From a virus: a stretch of DNA of 24,541 bases. Positions 8,958 through 15,955 of this stretch are shown in pieces. Position numbers and translations under genes: made by a program. Numbering within the stretch: position 1 is the first letter of the stretch; each line of letters opens with the position of its first letter. The notes beneath the pieces were generated by a model that saw nothing but the letters and a program-made list of their open reading frames with translations, was not told the DNA's origin and ran no database searches. Location of the stretch: positions 1 through 24,541 of IMG/VR virus record IMGVR_UViG_3300027824_000019; one strand, given 5' to 3'.

Positions 8958-9271
8958 TTTTTTGCCAAGCGTTTAATAAGCTCATGATTTTTCTTAAGGA
9001 CTTTTCTAATAGCCCGATCGCGCAAAGCGTCTAATTCATCTGCTGGCGTAATGTCATCAAGCCCTTCGCCAAGAGTAGTATCCCACAGTGCAATTTCAGC
9101 ATTTCTTTCTTCGTTGTCGCTAACTTCAAGAAAATCTTTTATGACTTTCTCGTATGTCTCTTCTTTAATAAGATTAAGATCTCTTAGATCTTTGCCCATT
9201 TCAATAAGATTATTTTTTAAACGACTTTCATTTTTCGTAAAATGTTTTTGATCATTCTTCTGTTTTTCCAT
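8954..9271 (-). CDS. Small helical cassette protein, unknown function (105 aa)
   Basis: The start is put at ATG 9271 because a strong GAGGAG lies four bases upstream; an earlier in-frame ATG at 9316 has no comparable site. The protein is almost all charged helix, with Lys-rich ends (MEKQKNDQKHFTKNESRLKN and RKVLKKNHELIKRLAKK) and an acidic centre (NEERNAEIALWDTTLGEGLD). It overlaps the upstream gene by 20 bases and the downstream gene by four. I recognise no family. Its charge pattern would suit a DNA-associated or protein-partner role, but that is not demonstrated by any motif. Confidence 0.65.
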   Translation of the reverse strand: MEKQKNDQKHFTKNESRLKNNLIEMGKDLRDLNLIKEETYEKVIKDFLEVSDNEERNAEIALWDTTLGEGLDDITPADELDALRDRAIRKVLKKNHELIKRLAKK

Positions 9272-9581
9272 ATTTCTCCTCAAAACATTTAAGAGTATTC
9301 GCAAATACATCATCAAATCCTGAAGGAACTAAAGAATTAATTACATATCTATAGAGATGTGTTTTTTCTTTATGAGGGCTACTCATTATTATGCGCTGAA
9401 TGGTTGTAGTAAGGAGCATGATGGCATATAAGTCATTAGCTTGTTTTCCTTCTAGAGCCTCGGGTATATAACAATTATATATATTATTTTCAATTCTGTC
9501 TGAATCGGCTCTTATCTGAAATTCTAAAACTTTTTTAGATATATGATCCAAAGTGTCTAAATAATAATCTTCTTTTTTCAA
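9252..9581 (-). CDS. Small cassette protein with a TTG start, unknown function (109 aa)
   Basis: The only start near the upstream gene's stop is TTG at 9581, preceded by GGAG with five-base spacing. The next in-frame ATG would remove half the protein. The TTG shares bases with the TGA of the upstream gene, so it is probably read by coupled initiation. The protein looks helical, with LDTLDHISKKVLEFQIRADS and a less charged middle (NDLYAIMLLTTTIQRIIMSS). No signal peptide or clear membrane span is present. No family is recognised. A rare start codon at a stop/start junction suggests it is meant to be made at a low ratio to its neighbours. Confidence 0.6.
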   Translation of the reverse strand: MKKEDYYLDTLDHISKKVLEFQIRADSDRIENNIYNCYIPEALEGKQANDLYAIMLLTTTIQRIIMSSPHKEKTHLYRYVINSLVPSGFDDVFANTLKCFEEKYGKTEE

Positions 9582-9793
9582 ATGTGCTCCAGATAAACAG
9601 TAATAGCGTCAAGTATCCATTGATTTCTAGAAAAATTGCCGATGCGCTTTTTCCTATTCTTGTCGATCTTATCGATCAGCTTTTGGGGGATTCTCAAAGT
9701 GAACCGAATCTCCTCCTTTTGGGGTAATACTGGAGGCCAATTTTCAAGATTGCTTAACATTTTTTTAAGCGCAGAGATTTTATCGGGTTTCAT
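9578..9793 (-). CDS. Arc/MetJ-type ribbon-helix-helix DNA-binding protein (71 aa)
   Basis: The C-terminal 43 residues show a ribbon-helix-helix fold. They have an alternating strand RFTLRIP, a helix QKLIDKIDKNRKK, a G-N-F-S-R-N turn (the usual helix-B cap), then QWILDAITVYLEHI. Such proteins dimerise and insert the paired strands into the DNA major groove, and many repress their own operon. The start is uncertain. ATG 9793 is chosen because the alternative ATG 9877 would translate a WCHWCQ-like segment from DNA that instead looks like tandem TGACACC repeats. Neither start has a strong ribosome site. As the first gene of the reversed cassette, it is the natural autoregulator. Confidence 0.7.
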   Translation of the reverse strand: MKPDKISALKKMLSNLENWPPVLPQKEEIRFTLRIPQKLIDKIDKNRKKRIGNFSRNQWILDAITVYLEHI

Positions 9794-10012
9794 TTGACAC
9801 CAGTGACACCATAATTTGTGCAACAGCATCTGCAAAAACTCAATTGATGTCAAGCAGTCCACAATTTTCCTAGTCATTAAAATAAATATTTGATAGCGTG
9901 AATTTAGCGTATATGGAGTCGCTCTCCAAGGGCTGTAGTACGAAATCGCCCCCGTAGTAGTTGAAGTATCTAATTAGATGAACTTATTCAAATAACTCTA
10001 TGGAGGCAATTT
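9794..10012. promoter_or_regulatory. Divergent intergenic control region between the reversed cassette and the long-fibre gene
   Basis: This segment lies between a - strand and a + strand gene, so it should hold both promoters. Visible elements are: tandem TGACACC copies at 9795-9801 and 9804-9810 (nine-base period), just upstream of the ribbon-helix-helix start; a perfect 12-bp palindrome ATCTAATTAGAT at 9968-9979; and two GTAGTA copies near 9935 and 9954. A + strand promoter-like pair, TTGATA at 9891 with TATGGA 16 bases later, is possible but weak. Tandem sites about one helical turn apart suit ribbon-helix-helix repressors. Which protein binds here is inference. Confidence 0.4.
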
Positions 10013-12586
10013 ATGACCGCAGGTCTAGGTAATACCGCTCAAGGAACTCCCTTCGCAACGGGCGTTGACGCTTATGTTTACCCACAATTCATCGGTTACG
10101 CTCAAAGAGCGCCGACCACAAAAGATATCTATAACCCAGGGACGAGATGGCAAAACAACGCAGTCAATCCTCCCCTCATTTATGAAACAACAGGCGCAGG
10201 CGTTTGGAATACAGCGGGAGGCAATTTAGCTACAACCACAACCGCCGGAGAAGTCTTCCTTGCTACGCTTGCTCAGACCGAAGGCGGAACAGCCCCAAAC
10301 TCAACCTACGTGGCTTCTGCTAACAACGTTTTCACTTATGTTCAATCCGTAGTCCTTGCCGGAGCAAACATTGCTCAGACAACCGTTACAGGTATCGTTA
10401 ACCTCGCCACTAATGCTCAGGCTGTAGCCGGAACGGCAACCGTTCCTGGTGTTACTGCTCTAGCGGTTCAACCCTCTAACTTAGCGTCTGTATTTGCTGC
10501 CGCTCCAGCTATTGGAGGCACAACTCCAGCAGCAGGAACATTCACAACCCTAACATCCGTTGGTACTACAAGCCTTAACGCGACGGGTACAGCAGCGACA
10601 ACAATTGGCGGCTCTTCTGGAGCAATCACAATCGCAACAGGTGCCGGTAACTTTTCGTTGACTGGTGGAGGAAATACTGTAGGCATTGCCAATGACGCAG
10701 CCGCCAACATCGTCACTATCGGTTCGACCACGGGCGCGGCATCTCTTGCCTTACAGGCCGGAACAGGAAACTTCACGCTGAATGGAGCGGCGACAACAAC
10801 TTACGCCGTAGGTGCTTCGACTACTTCAGGTACTATCACCATCGGTGGAACGGCACAGACTGGTAACATGATCCTAGGCAGCTCTTCCGGCGCAAATACT
10901 TTGGCTCTCGCTAATGGTACAGGTGCTACAACCTTGAATCTGGCAATCAACCAGGCAGCTGGAGCAATTGTAGCCGGAACAGGCATGACCACAGGAACCA
11001 TCACTATTGGCGGTACGGCCCAGACTGGTACAATAACATTAGGCAGCTCATCGGGGACAAATAGTATTCTGATTGGTAACGGCGCAGGCGCATCAACCGT
11101 TAACATTGCCAACGTTCAGGTTGCGGGCGCAGTAAACGTAGGCGCAGCCATGACAACTGGGGTTATCACCATTGGCGGCACTGGTGCCATGACTGGAAAC
11201 TTTGTCTTAGATCCATCTACAGGCGCACAGACAGTTACCTTGGCCAACAATAACGGCGCTAAGACTATCAACATTGGTAACGGCGTTTCAGGAAACACAA
11301 TTTCCTTAGGCAACGGCGTCAATACCTCTGCTCAAGTTGTTAATATCGCTGGTGGTGCAGCAGCGGCAAACTCTACAGTAAATATCTTAAGCGGTGTTTC
11401 GACCGCAGGAACCCAAACCGTAAATATCGCAACGGGTGCCGCAGCATCTACGACAAACATTGGTAATGCAACAGGAGCATCTGCCCTTGTACTTAAGACT
11501 GGTACCGGAAACTTTTCGCTAGACGGAGCAGCGGCTACAACTTATTCGGTTGGGCCAAGCACTACAACAGGTACTATCACCGTCGGTGGAACGGCCCAGA
11601 CTGGTACAATGACCCTCGGCTCTTCTTCCGGAACTAATATCGTTGCAATCGGAGCAGGCGCGGGAGCTACAACCGTTAATATCGCCAACGCCAACACAGC
11701 TGGTGCTATAAACGTAGGTGCAGGATTTACTACCGGAACCATCACCATCGGTGGAACAGCACAGACTGGTAATATGGTTTTGGGTAGTTCTTCAGGAACA
11801 AATACCTTCACTATCGCAGGCGGTGCAGGGGCCACAACCCTTAACATTGCTAACGCCCAGGTGGGCGGCGCGGTCAACGTCGGCGCAGGCATGACCACAG
11901 GAACCATCACCATCGGTGGAACAGCACAGACTGGTACAATGACTCTAGGTTCTTCTTCCGGCACTAACAATTTATTGATTGCTAATGGATCTGGAGCTAC
12001 AACTCTAGCCCTTGCCAACGTACAAGTTGCCGGATCGGTTTCGATCGGGGCGGCCATGACTACTGGTACTATGACCATTGGATCGACGGCGGCAGGAACG
12101 GGCCTAATAACCCTATGGGGCGGCACTGGCGCACAAACCATCAACTTCGCCAACTCAACCGGCGGAAAAACAGTTGCGATAGCGACAGGCGCCGGAGCCA
12201 ATACGGTTTCTATAGGATCTACAAACACCACTTCGTCAACCACAATTAACGCAGGAAGTGGCGACACTCTCGTTACTGGTTGCAACTTAAGAATTGTGAC
12301 GGCTGGTCACCAATTGCAAGTTAAGGGTAGCACAGTAACGGACTTTATCGGATCAGGTACGCTTACTTTAGGCACCGTAACGATTGCCAACACCAACATC
12401 GCGGCGGCTGATAAGATATTCTTGCAAAGAACAGCTTCTAATGGCTCTGTAACGTTAGGTGAACTCACTTATACGATAAGTGCTGCAACGAGTTTCACGG
12501 TGACTAGTTTGATTTTAGGAACGCCTGCGTCAACGCAAACGGCGGATGTCTCAAGCTTTTCATATTTCATCGTTCGTCAAATATAG
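10013..12586 (+). CDS. Long repetitive tail fibre, beta-helix type (857 aa)
   Basis: GGAGG six bases before ATG 10013 supports the start. The protein is extremely rich in Gly, Thr, Ala, Ser and Asn. Residues 1-110 are a non-repetitive N-terminal segment that probably anchors to the tail. Residues about 165-190 carry IGGTTPAAGTFTTLTSVGTT, a motif common in phage fibres. Residues about 273-739 contain seven 55-residue units with T-I-T-I-G-G-T-A-Q-T-G followed by LGSSSGTN and NIAN strands, as expected for a stacked beta-solenoid shaft. Residues 740-857 form a different C-terminal domain ending in VSSFSYFIVRQI, probably the tip or trimerisation cap. No chaperone or endosialidase motif is seen. 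It heads the + strand fibre array downstream of the reversed cassette. Confidence 0.8.
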   Translation: MTAGLGNTAQGTPFATGVDAYVYPQFIGYAQRAPTTKDIYNPGTRWQNNAVNPPLIYETTGAGVWNTAGGNLATTTTAGEVFLATLAQTEGGTAPNSTYVASANNVFTYVQSVVLAGANIAQTTVTGIVNLATNAQAVAGTATVPGVTALAVQPSNLASVFAAAPAIGGTTPAAGTFTTLTSVGTTSLNATGTAATTIGGSSGAITIATGAGNFSLTGGGNTVGIANDAAANIVTIGSTTGAASLALQAGTGNFTLNGAATTTYAVGASTTSGTITIGGTAQTGNMILGSSSGANTLALANGTGATTLNLAINQAAGAIVAGTGMTTGTITIGGTAQTGTITLGSSSGTNSILIGNGAGASTVNIANVQVAGAVNVGAAMTTGVITIGGTGAMTGNFVLDPSTGAQTVTLANNNGAKTINIGNGVSGNTISLGNGVNTSAQVVNIAGGAAAANSTVNILSGVSTAGTQTVNIATGAAASTTNIGNATGASALVLKTGTGNFSLDGAAATTYSVGPSTTTGTITVGGTAQTGTMTLGSSSGTNIVAIGAGAGATTVNIANANTAGAINVGAGFTTGTITIGGTAQTGNMVLGSSSGTNTFTIAGGAGATTLNIANAQVGGAVNVGAGMTTGTITIGGTAQTGTMTLGSSSGTNNLLIANGSGATTLALANVQVAGSVSIGAAMTTGTMTIGSTAAGTGLITLWGGTGAQTINFANSTGGKTVAIATGAGANTVSIGSTNTTSSTTINAGSGDTLVTGCNLRIVTAGHQLQVKGSTVTDFIGSGTLTLGTVTIANTNIAAADKIFLQRTASNGSVTLGELTYTISAATSFTVTSLILGTPASTQTADVSSFSYFIVRQI
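10829..12229 (+). repeat. 165-bp in-frame tandem repeats within the long fibre gene
   Basis: Units begin at 10829, 10994 and 11159 and again at 11570, 11735, 11900 and 12065, each exactly 165 bp (55 codons) after the previous one within its block. Each starts with codons for G-T-I/M-T-I/V-G-G/S-T. The DNA itself is similar, for example the repeated CATCGGTGGAACAGCACAGA. The two blocks are offset by 741 bp. About 30 residues before each block also match (GTGNF, then TTY.VG), so a larger unit appears to have been duplicated. The segment 11324-11569 between the blocks is a diverged spacer. Confidence 0.85.
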
Positions 12587-12593
12587 ATTTTAA

Positions 12594-12629
12594 TTAGGAA
12601 TTCCTGCTACAAAACGCAGGAGTTCCTAA
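12594..12629 (+). terminator. Strong hairpin after the long fibre gene (terminator-like, no U-tract)
   Basis: The 14-base arms TTAGGAATTCCTGC and GCAGGAGTTCCTAA pair completely, with one G-U wobble, around the eight-base loop TACAAAAC. The hairpin lies eight bases after the fibre stop codon. It is not followed by a run of T, so it may act as a weak or factor-dependent terminator, a processing site or a 3'-end stabiliser that sets fibre mRNA level relative to downstream genes. The structure is certain from sequence; the role is inferred. Confidence 0.55.
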
Positions 12630-12650
12630 ACCACAATGTAAAGGTAAAAT

Positions 12651-12836
12651 ATGAAATTCATCAACAGAATCGAGTTAAAATTAGAAAACTTCGAAAAATG
12701 TTTCATCGTATGCGATCAAGATTGCCAATGGGGAAATATTTATGACTTTGCTACAGGTATAAAGACGTTTGCCGCACAAAAGATCCAAGAAGCCGAAGAA
12801 ACAAAATTGCAAGAGAAGCAAGAAAACAAGGAATAG
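12651..12836 (+). CDS. Small soluble protein with charged C-terminal helix (61 aa)
   Basis: ATG 12651 is preceded by AAAGGTAAAAT, an initiation context also used at two other genes here. Residues 1-40 are mixed and contain two Cys residues and a Trp (CFIVCDQDCQWGNIYDF). Residues 42-61 are a Gln/Glu/Lys helix (QKIQEAEETKLQEKQENKE). It lies three bases before the next start. I recognise no family. The position between fibre genes suggests a small accessory or assembly protein, though nothing in the sequence proves this. Confidence 0.55.
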   Translation: MKFINRIELKLENFEKCFIVCDQDCQWGNIYDFATGIKTFAAQKIQEAEETKLQEKQENKE

Positions 12837-12838
12837 TT

Positions 12839-13183
12839 ATGTCCGATGAAACAAGCAGAGTTCAATGCGTTTTAAAAGCTCAGTTTAACCCTGCTTCGTT
12901 GACGGGGACATATCAGGCCATGAATGGCGGGGGATTCAGCGATACGGTTAAGATCTTGAAAATCTATAACCCGAGCGTTTCCGTTTCCATAGATGTCAGC
13001 TTAGATGGTGTCAACGACCATGATTTTATCCCCCCTCTAGGCACTTTGATAGTGGATTTCCAGACAAACCATTACGACGGTGCAAACTGGGGATCGGGCA
13101 CTCTGAATATAGCTAGAGATCAAATCCTTTATGGAAAAACAGCAGCACAACCGACCTATCTACAAATCGTAGGTTATCGCTAA
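12839..13183 (+). CDS. Small beta-rich tail-region protein (114 aa)
   Basis: AAGGAA lies seven bases upstream of ATG 12839. The protein is a compact beta domain with alternating strands (VKILKIYNPSVSVSIDVSLD, then GTLIVDFQTNHYDGANWGSG) and no charged tails, signal peptide or membrane span. Its stop is immediately followed by the next ATG with no spacer. Beta-sandwich proteins of this size inside fibre gene runs are often fibre connectors or decoration modules. That is positional inference, and I cannot name a family. Confidence 0.65.
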   Translation: MSDETSRVQCVLKAQFNPASLTGTYQAMNGGGFSDTVKILKIYNPSVSVSIDVSLDGVNDHDFIPPLGTLIVDFQTNHYDGANWGSGTLNIARDQILYGKTAAQPTYLQIVGYR

Positions 13184-13702
13184 ATGAGCCAGTTTTCTGT
13201 TGGTACAGCAGCTTATGTTCTCCCAGGAAGTGTTGCGCAAAGCTTTGTCACGCAATCCGGCACAGCCGTTCCTGTTGCAAATTCTCTGACAATTAATGGA
13301 GCCAACGGCATAACTACTAGTGCATCAGGAAGCACGGTTACCATAACGTTGGCGGAAAACACGCTCACAGGAACCGTAACAACGGTGGGGGCTGTTGGGG
13401 GAACTTTGATTTCATTTACTCCCGTAAATAATAAAGGATTTTCATTACAAGGGTTAGTCGTTGGGTATGACACGACAAACAATGTCGTTATAGGTGGAGA
13501 GGTTATAGCCGTTGGTAGGAACTCTAGCGGAAATGTGGTAATAGTTTCGCCCCAAAACAACTCAATATCTTATGATCCCGCTTTAGCTCCAGGAAACTTT
13601 TTTGTATCCCAAAGCGCCGGAAATGTGACTTTAGTTGTCGCCGGAGTGTCGGGGTATACAATAAATTGGAGCGGCTATTTGAATGTTAATCAATCTCCAT
13701 AG
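13184..13702 (+). CDS. Fibre-type tail protein with shared N-terminal module (172 aa)
   Basis: ATG 13184 directly abuts the previous stop. Residues about 20-56 read SFVTQSGTAVPVANSLTING, then NGITTSASGSTVTITL. This module recurs in the proteins encoded at 13710 and 15956, and is a familiar phage-fibre element that alternates short strands with Gly/Ser turns. The rest is beta-rich (GFSLQGLVVGYDTTNNVVIG and a C-terminal NITLVVAG-like strand). There is no enzyme motif. It is most simply a short fibre or a fibre-branch protein that shares an attachment module with its neighbours. Confidence 0.65.
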   Translation: MSQFSVGTAAYVLPGSVAQSFVTQSGTAVPVANSLTINGANGITTSASGSTVTITLAENTLTGTVTTVGAVGGTLISFTPVNNKGFSLQGLVVGYDTTNNVVIGGEVIAVGRNSSGNVVIVSPQNNSISYDPALAPGNFFVSQSAGNVTLVVAGVSGYTINWSGYLNVNQSP

Positions 13703-13709
13703 GTAAAAT

Positions 13710-14696
13710 ATGAGTGGCTTTAGCAATGGCACAGTCTATGGGAGTAACGTAGACTTCACGGGAAACACACAACCCACACCTCAAATTATATCCAATGGAC
13801 AATTGCTCATCGGTTCTACCACATCTCCAAATATTCGCGCTGGAAGCTTAACATCTTCTGATTCTTCTATAAATATAACTGTAGGCGCAGGAACAATAGA
13901 CCTTAGAAGTAGTAGCGCATTACCAAATAGTTTTACAACAGATTCTGGAACGGCGAATCCTTCAGGAAACGTTCTCAAGATTGTGGGAGGAAACGGTCTT
14001 AATACAACAGGATCATCAAATATTGTAACCGTTTCACTACCCTCTGCTGCTAGTACTGGCGTTATTCTTAGAGCAAGCGGCACTAACTGGGTCGCTACTA
14101 CGACAACCTATCCCACGACGACTACGATTAACCAAATACTTTATTCCTCATCCGCAAGCGTTGTGGCGGGCCTAACAACGGCCAATAGTGCGGTTCTTAC
14201 TACAACATCTTCGGGCATTCCACAGCTGACAACATTAGCTACTGATGGGCAACTGATTATTGGGTCAACTGCGGGAGCACCTGCTGCCGCAACTTTATCG
14301 GCCGGTACAGGAATTACAATCACGAATGCATCCAACTCAATTACGATTTCTTCATCTTCAAGCGGTTTTAGTTGGACAGATGTAACAGGTGCGACTCAAA
14401 CAATAGCCGCAGAAAACGGTTATATTACAGATAGAGGAGGAGGTGTAACTTATACACTTCCTGCTTCTGGATCCCTTGGAGATACCTTTATTATTGTGGG
14501 CAAATCGGGAATAGCAACGATTACACCATTAGCACTTCAACAATTATTAATTGGCTCGGTTTCTGGTACAGCTGGAATAACAGGCACGGCTGTTTCAAAT
14601 AATGCGGGTGATTGTATAACTTTTGTATGTACAACATCTGGCTCTTCTACGGTTTGGCGCGCCACTTCAGTTGTTGGAAACTGGACTTTAAGTTAA
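13710..14696 (+). CDS. Tail fibre protein with repeated NGQLLIGST-type motifs (328 aa)
   Basis: The start follows AGGTAAAAT. The protein has SNGQLLIGSTTSPNIRAGSL near residue 28 and a second version, DGQLIIGSTAGAPAAATLSA, near residue 180. Each is followed by a GTG/GTI-type strand, a widespread repeat in tailed-phage fibres. Residues 73-112 hold the shared SFTTDSGTANP module. The C-terminal about 95 residues form a separate beta domain (TYTLPASGSLGDTFIIVGKS, then NAGDCITFVCTTSGSSTVWR), which resembles C-terminal tips of other phage fibres. It is Thr/Ser/Gly-rich with few charges, as expected of a trimeric fibre. Target specificity cannot be read from sequence. Confidence 0.7.
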   Translation: MSGFSNGTVYGSNVDFTGNTQPTPQIISNGQLLIGSTTSPNIRAGSLTSSDSSINITVGAGTIDLRSSSALPNSFTTDSGTANPSGNVLKIVGGNGLNTTGSSNIVTVSLPSAASTGVILRASGTNWVATTTTYPTTTTINQILYSSSASVVAGLTTANSAVLTTTSSGIPQLTTLATDGQLIIGSTAGAPAAATLSAGTGITITNASNSITISSSSSGFSWTDVTGATQTIAAENGYITDRGGGVTYTLPASGSLGDTFIIVGKSGIATITPLALQQLLIGSVSGTAGITGTAVSNNAGDCITFVCTTSGSSTVWRATSVVGNWTLS

Positions 14697-14704
14697 AGGA
14701 ATTT

Positions 14705-15334
14705 ATGGCCGGAACAAATAATGCAGCTAATTATCAAACAACGCAACATAATACCCTTGTTGGTGCTGCTAATAATCTTATTACAAATGTATCTACAGGA
14801 ACTACTGGTCAAGTATTAACAAGTAATGGCGCATCTTCTGATCCAACATATCAAAACGCAGTAAATTTAACTTCATCGAATGGTTATTTTTATCTTAATA
14901 CTGCTGTCACAAACGTTACCGGAGATGGAACTACATATACTATTTTATATGATACTACAAGATTTCAGAATGGATCTGACATAAGTTATAATTCTGGAAC
15001 TGGAGTTTTCACAATTAATACAACAGGTATATATTATTTCTGTTGGTTTATCAGTGTAGGAAATCTTGGTTCTGGACATACTCAATTACTAGCCAACTTA
15101 GCTTTTCCTTTTAGTGGTCCGAGTTTTTATGCAAACCCTTATGCTATGTCCAATCAAACGACAAATTTACAAGCTTGTTATGGAGCTTCGGCGGCGATAT
15201 CTATAAGTTCGACGAATACATTTAAGGCTATTGTGCAAGTAAGCGGTAGTTCGAAAACTGTAACAGCTTCCGGAAATACTGGCTCTTCTACATTTAATGA
15301 TACAAATTACTTAACATATGTAAGGTTATCATAA
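14705..15334 (+). CDS. C1q-like receptor-binding fibre protein, copy A (209 aa)
   Basis: The start is ATG 14705, behind AAAGGAA with suitable spacing. An ATG at 14612 would begin inside the previous gene. Residues 1-55 (NYQTTQHNTLVGAANNLITN, then GQVLTSNGASSDPTYQ) are a common phage-fibre lead-in. Residues about 75-209 resemble a C1q/TNF-like jelly roll: TYTILYDT, a FTINTTGIYYFCWFISVGN strand pair, a middle with small polar residues, and the final TYVRLS strand. Such domains trimerise and bind surface ligands. Its stop overlaps the start of a clear paralogue (TAATG). The domain call is by pattern, not residue-level proof. Confidence 0.65.
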   Translation: MAGTNNAANYQTTQHNTLVGAANNLITNVSTGTTGQVLTSNGASSDPTYQNAVNLTSSNGYFYLNTAVTNVTGDGTTYTILYDTTRFQNGSDISYNSGTGVFTINTTGIYYFCWFISVGNLGSGHTQLLANLAFPFSGPSFYANPYAMSNQTTNLQACYGASAAISISSTNTFKAIVQVSGSSKTVTASGNTGSSTFNDTNYLTYVRLS

Positions 15335-15954
15335 TGGCCGGTACAAACAATTGTTTAAATTATCAGACCACCACTCATAATGTTCTTGTGGGGGGGGCTA
15401 ATAATGGTATTACAAACGTTTCTACAGGATCTTCAGCTCAAGTATTAACAAGTAACGGAGCTTCTGCAGATCCTGCTTTTCAAAGTGCTTTTACGACATC
15501 CACTAGAGGATTTGGATTAAGATCTGGAATAGCTAACGGAACTGGTGATGGGACTGTTGAAAATATAGTTTATGACACTGTGATACATACTAGCGGAACA
15601 GATATAACGCTTAGTTCAGCAACATTCACTGTTAACACGACAGGAATTTATCAATTTGATTGGCTTGTAAGTATGAACAATCTCATTTCATCTCATACTC
15701 AATTTATTGGAACCTTTAATTTTACTGCTGGTGGTCCTCAAATCTTTTGCAATCCATTTGCAATTTCAAATCAAACCACAGGAAAGCAATTTTGTTTAGG
15801 CGCCTCTTTTTCTTTATCATTAGCTGCAACAAATACTTTCACGCTTCAAGTTCAAGTTAGTGGTGGCACAAAAACAGCTCGTATTTCCGGATGGAATAAT
15901 GGATCTCCAGCAAATACTTACAACAACTATTTCACGTATTTTAGGATAGGATAA
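15334..15954 (+). CDS. C1q-like receptor-binding fibre protein, copy B (206 aa)
   Basis: This is a tandem paralogue of the preceding gene, joined to it by a one-base overlap. Matches are strongest in the lead-in (MAGTNN, NYQTT, ITNVSTG, QVLTSNGAS.DP) and in the core strands (FTVNTTGIYQFDWLVSMNN, HTQ, NPFAISNQTT, NTF, VQVSG..KT). Surface-loop segments between these, such as residues 56-90, differ strongly. Conserved core with divergent loops is what duplication followed by selection for different receptors produces. It ends in the YFRIG strand equivalent to YVRLS of copy A. Confidence 0.65.
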   Translation: MAGTNNCLNYQTTTHNVLVGGANNGITNVSTGSSAQVLTSNGASADPAFQSAFTTSTRGFGLRSGIANGTGDGTVENIVYDTVIHTSGTDITLSSATFTVNTTGIYQFDWLVSMNNLISSHTQFIGTFNFTAGGPQIFCNPFAISNQTTGKQFCLGASFSLSLAATNTFTLQVQVSGGTKTARISGWNNGSPANTYNNYFTYFRIG

Positions 15955-15955
15955 C

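Noticed and set aside
10829-12229. Regular repeats considered as a CRISPR array
   Set aside because: Units are 165 bp, in frame, diverged along their whole length and lack the short-repeat/unique-spacer alternation.
11542-12285. A 247-codon open frame on the - strand inside the long fibre gene
   Set aside because: It is a shadow of the repeats. Its product is a Pro/Val/Ala/Ile repeat mirroring Gly/Thr codons, it has no ribosome site, and it repeats with the same 165-bp period as the fibre.
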